Below, piece after piece: positions 26,115 to 41,193 of a stretch of 64,000 nucleotides of DNA. Location of the stretch: NCBI GenBank assembly GCA_018907035.1, contig JACCIC010000021.1:2111501-2175500 (forward strand). Direction: 5' to 3'. How positions within the stretch are numbered: the first letter of the stretch is position 1; every line of letters begins with the position of its first letter. The translations under genes were made by a program, and so were the position numbers. The stretch comes from Sycobia sp. Sy_11. Lineage: Eukaryota > Arthropoda > Insecta > Hymenoptera > Epichrysomallidae. The notes under the pieces are model-generated. The model worked only from the letters and a program-made list of their open reading frames with translations. It searched no databases and was not told the DNA's origin.

Positions 26115-26875
26115 ATGACTAGTGCCGATGGTATGTCTCGTTTTATTTCACCAATAATATGTAAAAAAAATTTATTATTCTCTTCTTCTCTCTCTCTCGC
26201 TCTCCCTTTCTCTCTCTTAAAATCTAACCACTTTATTGCTCTACAATCTCGTTCGCTCCCTTTTTGAAAGGTGCGAAAGTCAATCGAAGCACTGAACTCA
26301 ACTGCCAGCGCATCAAAGATGGCCAAGACGAGCAGATGGTAAGAGTTTTTTTTTTTAATACATTTAAATGTTAAAGAGAATAAATAGAATAAAATAAAAA
26401 GATAAATAAACAGATCAATCTTGTGTGTTAACGCAGGACGCGTACGGATACGAGAGGAACGTCGCCGGTACGGTGGCCACCGTTCTCGCCTGCCTCCTGA
26501 CCGCTGGCACGCTCCGTTTGTTCTTCCACTGGTATCCACATTTATATCTGTACGCCACGCACAGGAGATGCCGCCTGAGCCAAGCCACCAAGATTCTGGT
26601 CGTGGTGAGCCGATTCGTCATATTTACGTATTCAACGAGTGTCTTTTTTTTGTTTTTTTTTTTTGTTTTGGTTTATCGTTTTATTTTTATTATTTTTGTT
26701 TGTTTGATTGTTTGTTTGATTGAAATTTTATACGTTGTTCTTATACGTTGTTCTTCTATTGCTTCGCGCATATGTAGGACGATTACCAGGGCAGATACAA
26801 GTCGTACATTGTCAAGGACGTTAAGACCATCTCTACGAGGAATCTGAGGTTGGTGTCAATCGCGTACAGTTTCTT

Positions 26876-26934
<59 letters not shown>

Positions 26935-27851
26935 TATACGGTGCTTCGTAACACGCCGTAAGAGTTATCACGAAATTGTCCTCTGTCTCATCTTCATTTG
27001 GAGATAACAATGTTTTGATAATGTCTTTGCAAGATGTACGATATGGCCAAACAATTAAGGCGCGATATTTTAATATCTCATATATATATTGTACTAATAT
27101 AACATTTGAAGCGATGAAATTTTTTCATCAAAATACGAAAAAATAATTCGTCGGACTCGTGACTGGATATCGGTTTGACACTTAAACATAGTATTTGTGA
27201 CTATAGAACGAAGTTTTAGTGTTAAAAAAAAAATTACCACAACCTGAGTGTATACGAGTCTATTACTGACCGATCCTTTTTTAAACATTTTTTTTCTTTT
27301 TTTTTACAATTTTCTTCCGTCTGTCGTATACATAAACGCATACGTGTGTGCAACAAAATTATCAAACTCGGAAGTTTGCATTGGGCATTATGATAAATTC
27401 CACGGGAATCTTGTTAACGCGCCTCATACCGGTTTTCCAACAACAATAATTACTCGAGACCAGAGAACGTGAGACATAATGTAGTTTTGGTCGCAATATC
27501 GAACGGCAATAATGGCACTTTCGCGATCTTTCAATAGCAAGACAATACAAATTCCCTAAGTATGTAAACGATATTAATGAGTATTTTTATCGGTATATAT
27601 ATGTCATTGTGCATCTTGCTTCTATCCCTTGCAATGCCCTATAAAGCCGGTCGGAAACGAAGCAAGTCGCGGGCGCCGAGGTTATAATATTTTAAAAGCT
27701 CGTCAAAGTGTATCGGGACATTTTGAAAACTCCCAAAAGCGCGTAAATCAATGCCGATACGATTGTCCAGAAAAAATATAATAAAGCTCAACTACGTAAT
27801 ATCATCTACGGCAATTTAACTCTCAATTTTGCAATCGATTTAAAATTTTTT

Positions 27852-27903
<52 letters not shown>

Positions 27904-28378
27904 GGACTTTATAATAATCATAACGTTTTTTTTCTTTTTTTTTTCATTGATAGAGAGTGAAAGGAAAACGAGAAACTAGTTTAAAAATTAATCGTCACCG
28001 AGAAAGAATAAACACGCGCTATTTAGCTATATAAAACGTATGCATATTTCTCTATTTTTTGTGTATACATACACACAAGTTTATTATGGAAATCACGATA
28101 AATTAAGTTCAGCGCATACGTGGAACGCACGCGTCGTTTATAGAATTTCTTCTTTAGTCCCTCCCCCCCCTCCTCGCCCCGTTGCCGCGCACAAAAATTG
28201 CACCTCGATAACGCGAGCGAAACCGATTTACCGCGCGGCCTCCCTCCCCCCTCTGTCGGCCACGCGCCGCTCATTATACTTACGACAGCGCGTAATTGAT
28301 CGTTGATAATTGTCTTCCCCCTGCTACTCGATCAATTTATCACCATAATCGTAACAATATTTACAACTCCTTGAGTAG

Positions 28379-28441
<63 letters not shown>

Positions 28442-28991
28442 TATCTTTCGATCGCGAATACGTTTAAAGGGGCGACGCGGACCAGACGGCGCTCGCGCGC
28501 ATTGTTACAATATCCATCGGTTTTCCTCGATAGTCTAGAAAATCTTCGTCCCCCACCTAAATTTCTATACATATGTATCATCTCTCTGATATGTATAATT
28601 TTACACCTTCCCGACCGCCCGCCCCCTCCCCCTCCGTCTCGTCAACAGCGCCGAAACGCTGCCAATCGACCGAGCCGACGGGGAACTGCTCGAGAAGATC
28701 AGGGGCAAGGATCTGAGCCTGAGCCTCGAGAACGGGACGAGGTGCCAGGTGCAGGAGTACAAGGCGTTCTGGTGCAAGAAGCTCTGCTACGCCTGGGACG
28801 ACAAGACCGGCGAGTTCTCGCAGCTGGTCAGCCTGGAGAAGTACTCGCTCTGCCTCGATCTGCAGAGCGAAATGATCAAGGGCCTGTCGAGGGAGGAGCA
28901 GCTCTTAAGGTATTGGCGCATTTCTATTTACCCGCACGCGTGTCATCCTCGCTGTTTTTCCTACCCGTCGTTATTCGAACGTATTATTCCC

Positions 28992-29043
<52 letters not shown>

Positions 29044-30264
29044 TCTCCGCAACTATATACCGCACTTGAGTAAGATTAACGCGTGAACCCTACAGATACT
29101 ACAACGGATCTTAGATGCTTATTATTATACATGGTATACACACATATTACGATACGAATAGATAATATACAAGGCAGCTCGTACTCAACCCTCGAAATTT
29201 ACCGAGACTACGTTAAAGCGTTATTTCGCTCGTTTGTTGCGTACAGTTTTTAATAGGCGCAAACTGTGCACCCTCTGTGATATTCAAACGATTTCTGCCC
29301 GCGTGCCGCCGATGCCGGTGAACGGACGATCGGCGAAATTATTTGCCAATAGTGCGCCGCGTTCGCGCGTAAACTCGAAATTTATGGCTAAATTGGGGAA
29401 AAACGAACGGGACGCTATTTATCGCGTAAGGGCTGTACGTTAGCTGGGACTAGATCAGAATTATAATTTAACGTTGATTTACCAACTCTGCCTTAAATTG
29501 TGTAAAATAATTTTTCTATAACGTATGTTAATATTTTACGTATTTACTGATATTAATCCATTGATAATACACGTGTCTGAATTGGTGGAACGCGAGAATA
29601 AAGCGATTTAACGATACGAGAGCATAATGGATGGACGGGATATATGGACTTAGAACTATGGACCAGTCGACCAAAATAACATTTTAATATACTAATTATC
29701 TGAGGAAATTTGGAGCTTTAGCATAGTCTAACACTGACTAGTCAATCTTTTTTCACCCAAATGGGCCGTTCGTTCCCTTTATTTCTATTTAAATAATGTA
29801 TTAAATGACATCTTATTTTTTTGTTGTTTTATTTTACTATTTATAAAGGCAAGATCCCCTTTGACACTCTCTAACACTATTCTTTCCATTCATATGATTA
29901 TACTCAAGCTTAATACGAATATATTTATTATTTACGTAAATAAAGGTATCGACTTGGCCACGTACTTATTATTATTTTCACGCGCGAGCCCCACCGGACG
30001 TATAACGCGACATAAAAAATTCTCCGTTTTTAAAAATTATCATTGATATTTAACTTTTCGTAACATTTAAATAATCTAATAAAGATTACCTGAAAAGTGG
30101 AATAACGATAAGCAAGTTACATCATTATATATAAAATTCGAATCACACATACCAATAATTGATTTACATGATGTCGATGTATTAAATATAAATTAATTTT
30201 CAAAACAAGCCTTATCGTAAAATACTGCAGTTATTATAATTGATATTGTCCAGTATCAATAAGG

Positions 30265-30317
<53 letters not shown>

Positions 30318-32062
30318 CGTGTATATAAAAAAATATCTACGTTTATTGAACGCTTATTTTTAAATAGAATATAGAAAATATTGGACAACATCAATTATAT
30401 AATAATTGCATAAAAATATTATTACACGAATACTCGTTTAATATGAGTATTTATTTAAATAATTTTATTTCTTAATGATATATTTACAGGCTCTGTTAAA
30501 GTGAAATACAGAAACTATTTTTCTAATTTATAGATCGTACTTTGTCGTTTTTACGTTAGTATATTTATGCTTCTTTTGCTTCTTCACCTTTTTTTTAACC
30601 GCTCTTTGTTTATTCAAAGTCAAGGGGCATAAAACAGGTCTGTATCGCGGTCAGTTTTTACAGCGGAGGCACGATTTTAAATAAAAAGATAATGTTTGAA
30701 TCACAGTAGAAATAAGAATAGTTTGTATTGAGCCAATAGGGGTCATGAGATGTTATTTTTGCGACCGAACTATATATATATATATATATGAATATGAGGA
30801 ATCGCGCTAATTCACGCTGAATTACGCTTAATTGCAGAGCCACCATTGTCTCCGTACTGATCTCAAAGGTTTGATCGCACTTTGTGCGCGATTTCGATTT
30901 CATAGATAATGTTATGTCAGGAAGTTTATAATAAAAGCAACGATCATTTCAGTTCTTTCAGCTGAGATAAGCGGATAATTATGTACGTTCCGTATATGCT
31001 CGGTTAAAATTCGTGCTTATCTTCGGTGGATTCTAATCAATTAATGAAATATAATAATAGTTGAAATAATCATTAATCCGCGTCCTTAGGCAAACTTAAT
31101 GATATTTTCCTAAAACATTTCATGAAAAATTAAGCAAATAAATCAATTCAGTAAGCTCGCATATATATTTATATTTATGAAAATTAATTGCGTGTACAAT
31201 GCTCGAGCGTAAAAAAAAATCATGCACTTAGAGCTCTAAGAATATTACATATGTATAATATCTGCGTGAATTACGTGGTGTATTTCATTAAAAATAATTA
31301 GACGGAAGGTAAGATTTCAATGGACAAATGTGAGGCATTCGGTTTTTTTTTTTTTTTTTTTTTTTGCTCTTATATTTTCAATGCACCTGCACCCAGGTAC
31401 ATGGGAGTCTATTGATCAACCGGTCGCCGTGTAGTACGAGCCTCTCGCGTATTAACCAATAAGATTCGGCGTTTTGTAAAAATTGCGCCGCGCTGCATTG
31501 GGCATCGGCGCGCTGTAAAAAAAAAAGAAAAACAAATAACTTCAAAGAATTCTGGAATTCTCACAAAGCTAGTAGCATTGAATTGCAAAAAGAAGAAGAA
31601 GAAGAAAGAAGCTGAAATAATCAATTTGTTCAATAGAGTTCGGAGCTTTTAAAGCGAAAAATATATAATCTATATAACGTTTCTCATGAATGTAAATGTT
31701 TTTTCTTAAAAAAAGAAATAGTAATTATAAAGCATCTGAAATACACGCGCAAACACCCACGCACCCCCCCCCCCCACACACACAAAAGAAAAGAAGGCGA
31801 TAAAAATATTTTATTGCGCATCGGGACGATTATGCGAAAGAAATGTTATTTTTCTTCTCTTAATTGTTGGCGATGTTGGAGTTATAATTTCATTAATTTA
31901 CGGTCATTTATGCAACCGATGGCGTGTATTGCTTACAGCCGATTAACGGAATTAAATATTCGGTTTACCGCGGATATTAACGGCCAGCCAGCGTTTTACG
32001 ATACACGCGCGCGCGCACACGCAGACACATGCGCACACGGGCAGACGTGCGCACGCGGGCAT

Positions 32063-32110
<48 letters not shown>

Positions 32111-32155
32111 CAAAATACATACAATATGTAAAGTAACTCTGTAAGCTTATCTTAA

Positions 32156-32210
<55 letters not shown>

Positions 32211-32794
32211 AATACAAATTTCCACCTTCTTTCCAGACGAGTCATTTACGGATACAACGAAATTCTGGTGCCCGTCCAGGCGATCCACGTCCTCCTCCTC
32301 CTCGAGATCCTCAATCCCTTTTACGTCTTTCAAGTCTTCAGCCTGATCGTCTGGTTCAACGAGGGATACTTTTATTACGCCCTCGCCGTCATTTTCATGT
32401 CCGCTTTCGGCATCATATCGTCGATACGTCAAACCAGAGCCGTGAGTATATCATTCATATATATAATATTCCAATGAATGAGTAACGAAAAATTAAAAAA
32501 AAAAGAAAAAAATTTATCTATTACAATAATTAAGTGAAAGAGACTCTTGTAAAAAAAATATTATAAAATATTACATAAGTTCAATGGTTCTTATTTTGCG
32601 TCATATTTTATACATTTGATACGTGTAAAGAAAAAAATTCATAAAATATGGCTATAATGACATGGGAAATGAGTGCTCGTCCGTACGAGAGAATCATTCA
32701 GCTGTTTTATATTAATAATTTCTCATTTATTCATGTCCCTTTCTTATAAAAATTCATCAACATCCATTTGTTCATCTTAAAATTCTTTCCCATA

Positions 32795-32842
<48 letters not shown>

Positions 32843-33173
32843 GATTGATTTTAAAATTTTTTTTAAAAAACAAACAAAATTATTAAATTCCTCCAATTTA
32901 CTTCTCGTCTAATTGCACGTCGGGCACACGATTCGGAAAACTTAAAATCTACCCTACCTGAATATTTATCATTAATATTCAAATCTCAATGTAAGCGCGG
33001 TATGCTCGCCTAAGATCATAAGATCCCAACGCAATTTATCGCGTGTAACTTTTCTACATCAAAAACCGAGCTTATCTGAGGTATTTTTCGAATTTCTACC
33101 TATTGAATTCCATATCCAGTGATTAATGGACTATAGAATTTGCACACTCTCCATCGTGCCAAGTTACCAACCT

Positions 33174-33253
<80 letters not shown>

Positions 33254-35126
33254 CGTTAAATGTCGACAATATTCATTATTTAACTTACCTAATATTAATA
33301 GCGTACGTACAAGGTAGTTTTGAAATATAAGCTTTCTCTAAATGCGATTGTATAAAAAAATCTTCATCTACGTACGGATTTTTATTATTAAAATCACACA
33401 TGCATTTATATATATCTTATTTCTTATACTATCATTACTATTTGACATTAACTAATAGTATGCTTATATTATATTAGACGTGCGTGCACTCGTTTGCATT
33501 TATATTTTGCACTTTTGATCGCTTGGAGAAAGTGTCAGCCTCAAAACCGATCATCCGTGCTAATATTTTTAATTAATCTCAAAAACTTTCATGCGCACCC
33601 GTCGAGCTTTAGCCAAAACGAAAATAAATCACTTTTACCATTCGTTTAACAAAAAAAAAAAAAAACAAACAAAAAATCACAACTATTATATTTATCCGTA
33701 AAATTTACATCAATAAATTTATATTAATAAATTATATTTTTATTTGTATAATGTCGATTGAAAAAAACTTTTGCGCTTCGAAGAAGATTTTCAGGATGCG
33801 TCACGATAGATATACGAAATTGCATTTTAAATTACTTATTATATATTATCGTATTAAACAGCATTTTTATACAATAATTATAATGATAAATTAATAATTA
33901 ATACAAGTTCTTGAAAAATGTCACTTTCAAGAATGCATATTGAACATCGAAGTACGTCATTACAGATGGAATTGCGCACGAGTACCGCGCGAGCAAAATG
34001 CAATAATATATATACATACATATAACAGTATAGAAAATAAGAGAGACAGAATTATGTTTAATGGATGTGTTAAACAAAATGATGAAATTATTTATTATTG
34101 CTTTGTTCACAGTAAATTAAGTACAATTATGAACGATTGTAAAGCCATTTTATAATTTAACATTTGATAATTGCCCACTGCGTTCTATTTGCTTATATAT
34201 ATATATGTATATCTTTACAACATTACATGTATGTATAATGACATTTACAATTGATAATCTTCCTTTACATAAGAAGTTGTGCAACAAAGTACACATTTCA
34301 AATAGTTTTCTCAAAGTCGTGAAGTAAATTTGGTAAAAAAGAAAATTTTTTTTACCATACGTTTCACGAATGCATAATCTGATGCACCAGCAATAAAATC
34401 AAGACTAGATCCTATATATATATATATATATATAACCCGCTCTGTTTTCGTTTATATACGAGAAATATGAAAAACACGTTAGTGGAAAATAATTAGACGA
34501 AGTAGCATAGCGTATCAACCTTGACCAATTCGGGATATATATATAACGTCGTGCAACCGCGTGCGATAAATTATTCTTAAAGATCTCTGATGTGCAAGAG
34601 CTTCGAAATGATCCATCAGGGCTTCGTAATTTGACGATATTATTCTGGTTGTAATAAACAGAGTCACACTAGCAGTCATACACATACACACATATTACAC
34701 ATATATATTACAATACCATTTAGCATCGAACGGAAGCCGAGTATTGCACAAGAACCACAGGTGTTGATTGTGTATAATGATAATTAAATCAAAATGAACG
34801 ATAGAGGGTAGGATTATCAAAAGATTATGAGTGTACTGTATAAAAAATAAATGGACAATGGGATATATGAAATACAATGCATAATATTAAAGGACTTTGG
34901 TGTAAAAAGCAACAAATTTACAAACTGTAAACAGAACAAACTGACGCAAATAGTTTTTTATGTCGTTAAGGACGTTTGAAAGTAAAGCAATTACGTCAAT
35001 AGGATAATTTAATTTCACACATATGTATATACGTGAGTAACGACGATTTCGTCAAATCTAAAAGGAATGTATCATTCTTATATATAAGTGGTACTCGTTT
35101 GACCGATAATATATAAAGACCTAAAT

Positions 35127-35183
<57 letters not shown>

Positions 35184-35193
35184 CACTACATAT

Positions 35194-35233
<40 letters not shown>

Positions 35234-35571
35234 GTATATAGAAGCGTAAATAATCAAATTTCATAGATTTTCCCCCTGCCCGTATCCCGAGTACCCACGC
35301 GCCAATCTATCAATGCAAATGTATATATCGCGCGCCTTTCCTTCTGCCCCGGCCCAGAATCAGATCAGCCTGCGCAACACGGTCGCCTCCACGGAGACGG
35401 TGCGGGTGCTGCGCAGCAGCGGCACCTACGAGACGGTCTCGAGCGACGAGCTCGTCCCGGGCGACGTGATCGAGCTGCCGAGGCACCGGGCGACAGTCGC
35501 CTGCGACGCCATCCTCCTCACCGGCGCCTGCATCGTCAACGAGTCCATGCTCACCGGTAAGCTACTGTGCA

Positions 35572-35630
<59 letters not shown>

Positions 35631-36211
35631 GTAATAATAATAATGATGATGATGATAATGATAATGATGGTAATCGCGCGCATACTTACGTATATAATTT
35701 ATACGCGCGACACCGACGATAATGGATGTAATTGATGAAAGTCAACGGCGCCGATGGGGGATGTCTACCCGCGGTAAAGGATTTATGCAGAAATAACTAT
35801 AATATATTGATTGGCTAAGAGCGTGGATACAGACTCGGATGCGCGAGAGAAATTAGTCGCGTTCTTGCGTAAATGTACGTAGTTATGAAAATCTGCATGT
35901 GGGATTCTTCGATAAATTTTATCACTCTGTTTCATCGTCCCTAAAAAATATGGCATTTTCTTTTTTTTTTTTTTTTGTTGCAAAAACCGTCTCGCCATTC
36001 ATGAATATAAATTTGATTTTGAACTTATTACATTAGTCTATTGGTATCGCGAGCTCCCTCCCTCGTCTCGATTGTCATTTACAGAATTGACAGACACTCG
36101 ACATCGGTAAGATCGTGTATCCGTGCACTATAATCCAAAGACAGGGGAGACATGAGGAATTTTCAAGAGTTCACCTCATAATATATTAATATATATTCTA
36201 TATTCACCTTA

Positions 36212-36275
<64 letters not shown>

Positions 36276-36433
36276 TCGTTTTTCTTTTTTTATTTTATTT
36301 TAACTATTCTTTATTTTATTAAAATTCGTCGTTAAATATTATACAGCGTGAAATGCAAATCGAAGTCGTCATACGCATTACATAATGGAGGATTTTAACG
36401 ACGCGCCAATTTTAGTCAACCGATTTCAGAGTC

Positions 36434-36489
<56 letters not shown>

Positions 36490-36586
36490 CTTTGCGCTCG
36501 CGGCGATGAGCGTGTGCAACGCGATTAGTGCTCGTCCAATGTGCGAATTTTTTTTTGTTGCAAAATTTAAAGCATATCTTACATAT

Positions 36587-36629
<43 letters not shown>

Positions 36630-36718
36630 ATAATATTTTTGAGAGTATATATAATACGTGTAATGATTACATGACACATGCGATAAGGATTCTTTTAAAA
36701 CTTTTGCTTTAATATATT

Positions 36719-36770
<52 letters not shown>

Positions 36771-39613
36771 GTTATTTGTATACGACATTAAAGTGCCACA
36801 GCGTAATTCGATCGTATAAACGCACAATTATATATATTTACCGATGATACTGGGATGCGTCGCTCGAGCACTGATCGCCGATTGCCGGTTTATCCTCGAT
36901 TTTTTTTCCTTTTTGCAGGCGAATCGGTCCCGGTTACGAAGACGCCGCTGCAGTCCCATCCAGTCCTGTACGATTCGAAGGCCCACTCGCATCACACTTT
37001 ATTCTGCGGCACGACCATCATTCAGACCAAGTAATGACGTTTCCTTTTAATCTTATGCTTTAAGCCTCGTTTTCGGCAAGGGGGGGGCGGGGGCACGTTC
37101 GCGTGCTCTTCCAGCGGCCGTGCTAGAAAAATGAAAGACTTTCATGGCAAAAGTGCCGCAAGGACGGAAGGGGGGGGGGTGAAAGTTTAACGATGAAAGT
37201 GAAATGGGCCTTGAAAACTATTTTCACGATCACTTGAAATTGGTACTCCTATTTGTTAACTTCAGATTCTGAAAGAGTGACTATCTTTTTTTTTTATACT
37301 ACAAATTTACACCCGGATATGTGTCAATGTAAGTGGACAAAGTGAGCCACGTGGTTCAAAATTTATGCTGACATGTAAAAATTATTATGAGACACTACAA
37401 TGGAATTGTAAAATTTTCATTATAACCTAAAGATAACCTGAAGATAACAACTGCACGACTTTAAGGAGGTTCTGGTCAATATTCTTGATTCAGATTATTA
37501 GCAGATTCTATTATAGAAAATCAAAGAAACTGTGACTTCCAAATAACTTTGAAATTAGTTTTCAAGGTCAAGGTTACTGGTGTCATTACTCGCTCCTACA
37601 ACTTTTGTCTTGAAAATATTTCAATTTTGGAAGCCATTCCCAAAAGTTATTTGGCATAATTAATTAATAAATATATAATGAAGCGAACAACAATACGTTG
37701 TTCGTAAACAGACAAGATATAAGAGAAGTAACGATAGCCTCGACTATTTAGGCCGGAGATATTTTACAAAATAATTCATACAAATATTACAGAGTGAGGT
37801 TGAGAGAATTTAGCGATAATCTTCACTTTGATTCCATGGTTACGTTTAAAGGCCACTTGAACTTCGACCTTTATTTTTTAAATAGGAAGTCCTATTTTTT
37901 TCACCCACTTCCTGAGTGCGCATAAAATTCTGTGCTTAGGTGGTGAATCACGTTTGTGAGGTCAATAATTTTTTTTTTAATTCGTTCGCGTTTAAAAGAT
38001 AATGTTTTGCAAAAAATATTTCAGATCAAAATTACTTGACTTCATACGAGGCACGCTTAGAGAACATTTGACCTTAAAGGCCATTTTTAAGATCATTTAA
38101 ATGGTAATTTTTAAAGAAAAAAAAGTATGATTTTCACGGCTTTGGCAAATAAAAAGATTGTACATGTATAATGGTCTACCCTGACCTCTTGAACCTTATG
38201 CTCCTTTCGAACCCGTGGTCAAGCATAGGGATGTTCTAGATACTGTTGAACAACAGAATGTTGACCTTGAAATGGGCTTCACAATTTATATTGAAACCCA
38301 ACTCAAGGTTATCGATCAATTCATTTAACTAAAACCTACAATCCTTGCCGCAATCTTTTTACCAAACAATCGTGTAAATTTATGCGAGGATATCGTTACG
38401 AACAATGACCCGTGTTATATGTATAACGACGCAAGCAATATTCATTAATAAAATAGAAGATGTGTACTCTTTAAATGTAAAAGTCCTTATACTATTTATG
38501 ATCAATCGCTCAGATCGAACGATTTCTAAAATTTGTATTTGACGCGACATCGATTTCTTTGAAAATACGGCGAATAATGCCGAGAGGGTGTAAAAATTCA
38601 AAAAATAATCTCGAATCTCCCGATCGTTGAAACCGCGAATCTTGTACGTCACAGGCAGTATGGGGACAAGCCGGTACTTGCCAAAGTCATCAGGACGGGC
38701 CTGTGGACGAATAAAGGATCGTTGGTGGTCGCGATCCTGTATCCGCCGCCGACCGACTTCAAATTCGACCAGGACTCGTACAAATTAATCGCCATCCTCA
38801 TCGGGGTCGCTTTCTGCGGATTTTTCTACACTCTGGCCGCCATGGTAAGTGAAATACGGTGTTTTCTTCTTTTTGTTTTTTTATTACAATTAAATCCAAT
38901 GGCGCTCGAATTTTAAATCAATCTAAGTGTACAAGGCGCCACAGAATTGGCGCCATCCTTGGCGATAACTCTCCAGGAATGCATTATTCAATAAAATGGC
39001 TCATATACAAAAGTTATAGGGTTGATCGCACGTTCGGTCTGCCAAATTTACTAAGGGCATGAGATAATCGATTTTATATTTGGTTTTTTCGTCGACATCC
39101 AAAAGATCTCACAAAGGTGATATTTAAAACAAAGTCGTTCAGATAAGATTTGACTGATTTGTTCAATGGAGGTATGTTTTAAGAAACTTTCGTTTCAGCT
39201 TTGAGGTAATTTTCAAAGGTAACTTAAAAAAAAGTAATAAATAGGCATTGAACTTTCCCTAACGGTATCGCATCAAATAAACATACATATAATGATACAC
39301 TATCTAAAAACTTAATGTTTTAAAAAACACGGGTTTCTCCTTAAAAATGACCTTGAGGACCAAAGTCAAAGTCTCCCCTCTCCTTTAACGAAACCCTCTA
39401 AGTTTGTATTACACATCATTTTGACGTATAATGCAGTATAGGACTGTCGTTACGCGTCGCTGGACAATTTATTACTCTCATTGTTCAATCAGTACCATTT
39501 ATAAACGGGAAATTAAATTCTCAAATCTCCCTTTCGCGCAACGATTTTGGGAAGCAATGCAGATTTATGTAACTCTTCCTACAATTAAATAACTGTTATA
39601 CATATATCTGTCC

Positions 39614-39657
<44 letters not shown>

Positions 39658-41039
39658 CAAAATGACCTGTAATTGTAACCCCAATCCCAGATAAAGAGGG
39701 GCAGCACCGCGACCAACATCGCGATCAAGACCTTGACGGTTTTCACGATCGTCGTGCCGCCTGCCCTGCCGTCCGTAATGGCGGTCGGCAAAATCTACGC
39801 GATATTCCGATTGAAGAAGCGTCAGATTTACTGTATCAATACCAGGGCGATCAACATTTCCGGTAGCATTGACTGCGTCTGCTTCGACAAGGTGAGAATT
39901 CTGCATATCTATATTCATGTGCGTGCGTGTGTATGTGAGTGTGTATTGGGCTAATTATAGCTCCGATGAAGCATCGCGGCGAGCTTAATTATTGCCTTAA
40001 CCGGAGATCGGTAATCGCATATATATATATATATATGTATATGTATCGCATAACGTTTTCGACAATTTCGCGAGGAAGAAAATCTTTAAATCTGCTTATT
40101 ATGTAGGTTGAAATATTGCGCCGATGCTCAATATTCGATAATCAAGATGGTCATCGCGATAGTACACATAATCATAAATTAATTAAATAAAATTTAAACA
40201 CTGATAATTTTTTAATTATACGCATAACAAAAAGAATCCTGTTATGAGTGACTAAGCGCGCGCTTAATTAAAAATAACTACTTGCAGTTCTTACGCGGCC
40301 TCGCCTAATTAACATTTCGATCGCTTTCAATCATATAACGTTTATAAAGCTATAAATGTTTCTTTTTTTTTTTCTTTTAATTTGCACTTTTCTTACGTTC
40401 TGAAAAATTTTTACGTTTTACACCGCGATTAATCGATAATTCCAATTGATGCTTTTCTCAAAGTATCAGATCCTCTAGATTTGATCGAGAAGCTTCGCAT
40501 GAAATTCAGAATTAATATGATATACGTTTGTGCGAGCGAATCGCATTTATTAAGCTTTAAATGCCCTCGCGCAGACCGGGACCCTGACGGAGGACGGCTT
40601 GGACATGATGGGCGTCGTCGTGAACGAGGACAACAAGCTCGGTCAGGTGAAAAAGGAGATCGGCAAGCTGAAGGGCACCCAATTGTTCAACGGGATGCTG
40701 GTGTGCCATAGTCTGACGATCATCGACGAGGAGCTGAGCGGCGATCCTCTGGACGTTAAGGTAAAATTTACAAATCCCAATCGATCGCGGCATGATTCCG
40801 CAAATCCACGCACGGCATAATCGATTTAATTATAGATAAAATTTATAATTCATGTACGCGTAACGTTTGCGCGATAAAAATAAAATTCTCGCGCGTACTC
40901 ATTGCCATTCTCTATTATTGTCTTATATATAATAATGATGTCAAAATTCAAATCAGGCCACGCCGTTGATCTACTTTAAAGAAGAATAATTAATATGTAC
41001 AATCATACATTAACACTCCTATACAATACACGATGCGTA

Positions 41040-41090
<51 letters not shown>

Positions 41091-41093
41091 CTG

Positions 41094-41141
<48 letters not shown>

Positions 41142-41144
41142 CTG

Positions 41145-41193
<49 letters not shown>

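Noticed and set aside
28502..29086. Plus-strand frame of 194 codons over ATPase exon 5
   Set aside because: It runs over the true exon in the wrong frame and ends in an (AT)n array; the conserved family sequence is in the frame used for 28649-28909.
35573..35672. CRISPR-like or minisatellite array after exon 7
   Set aside because: It is a plain AAT/GAT triplet run without spacers.
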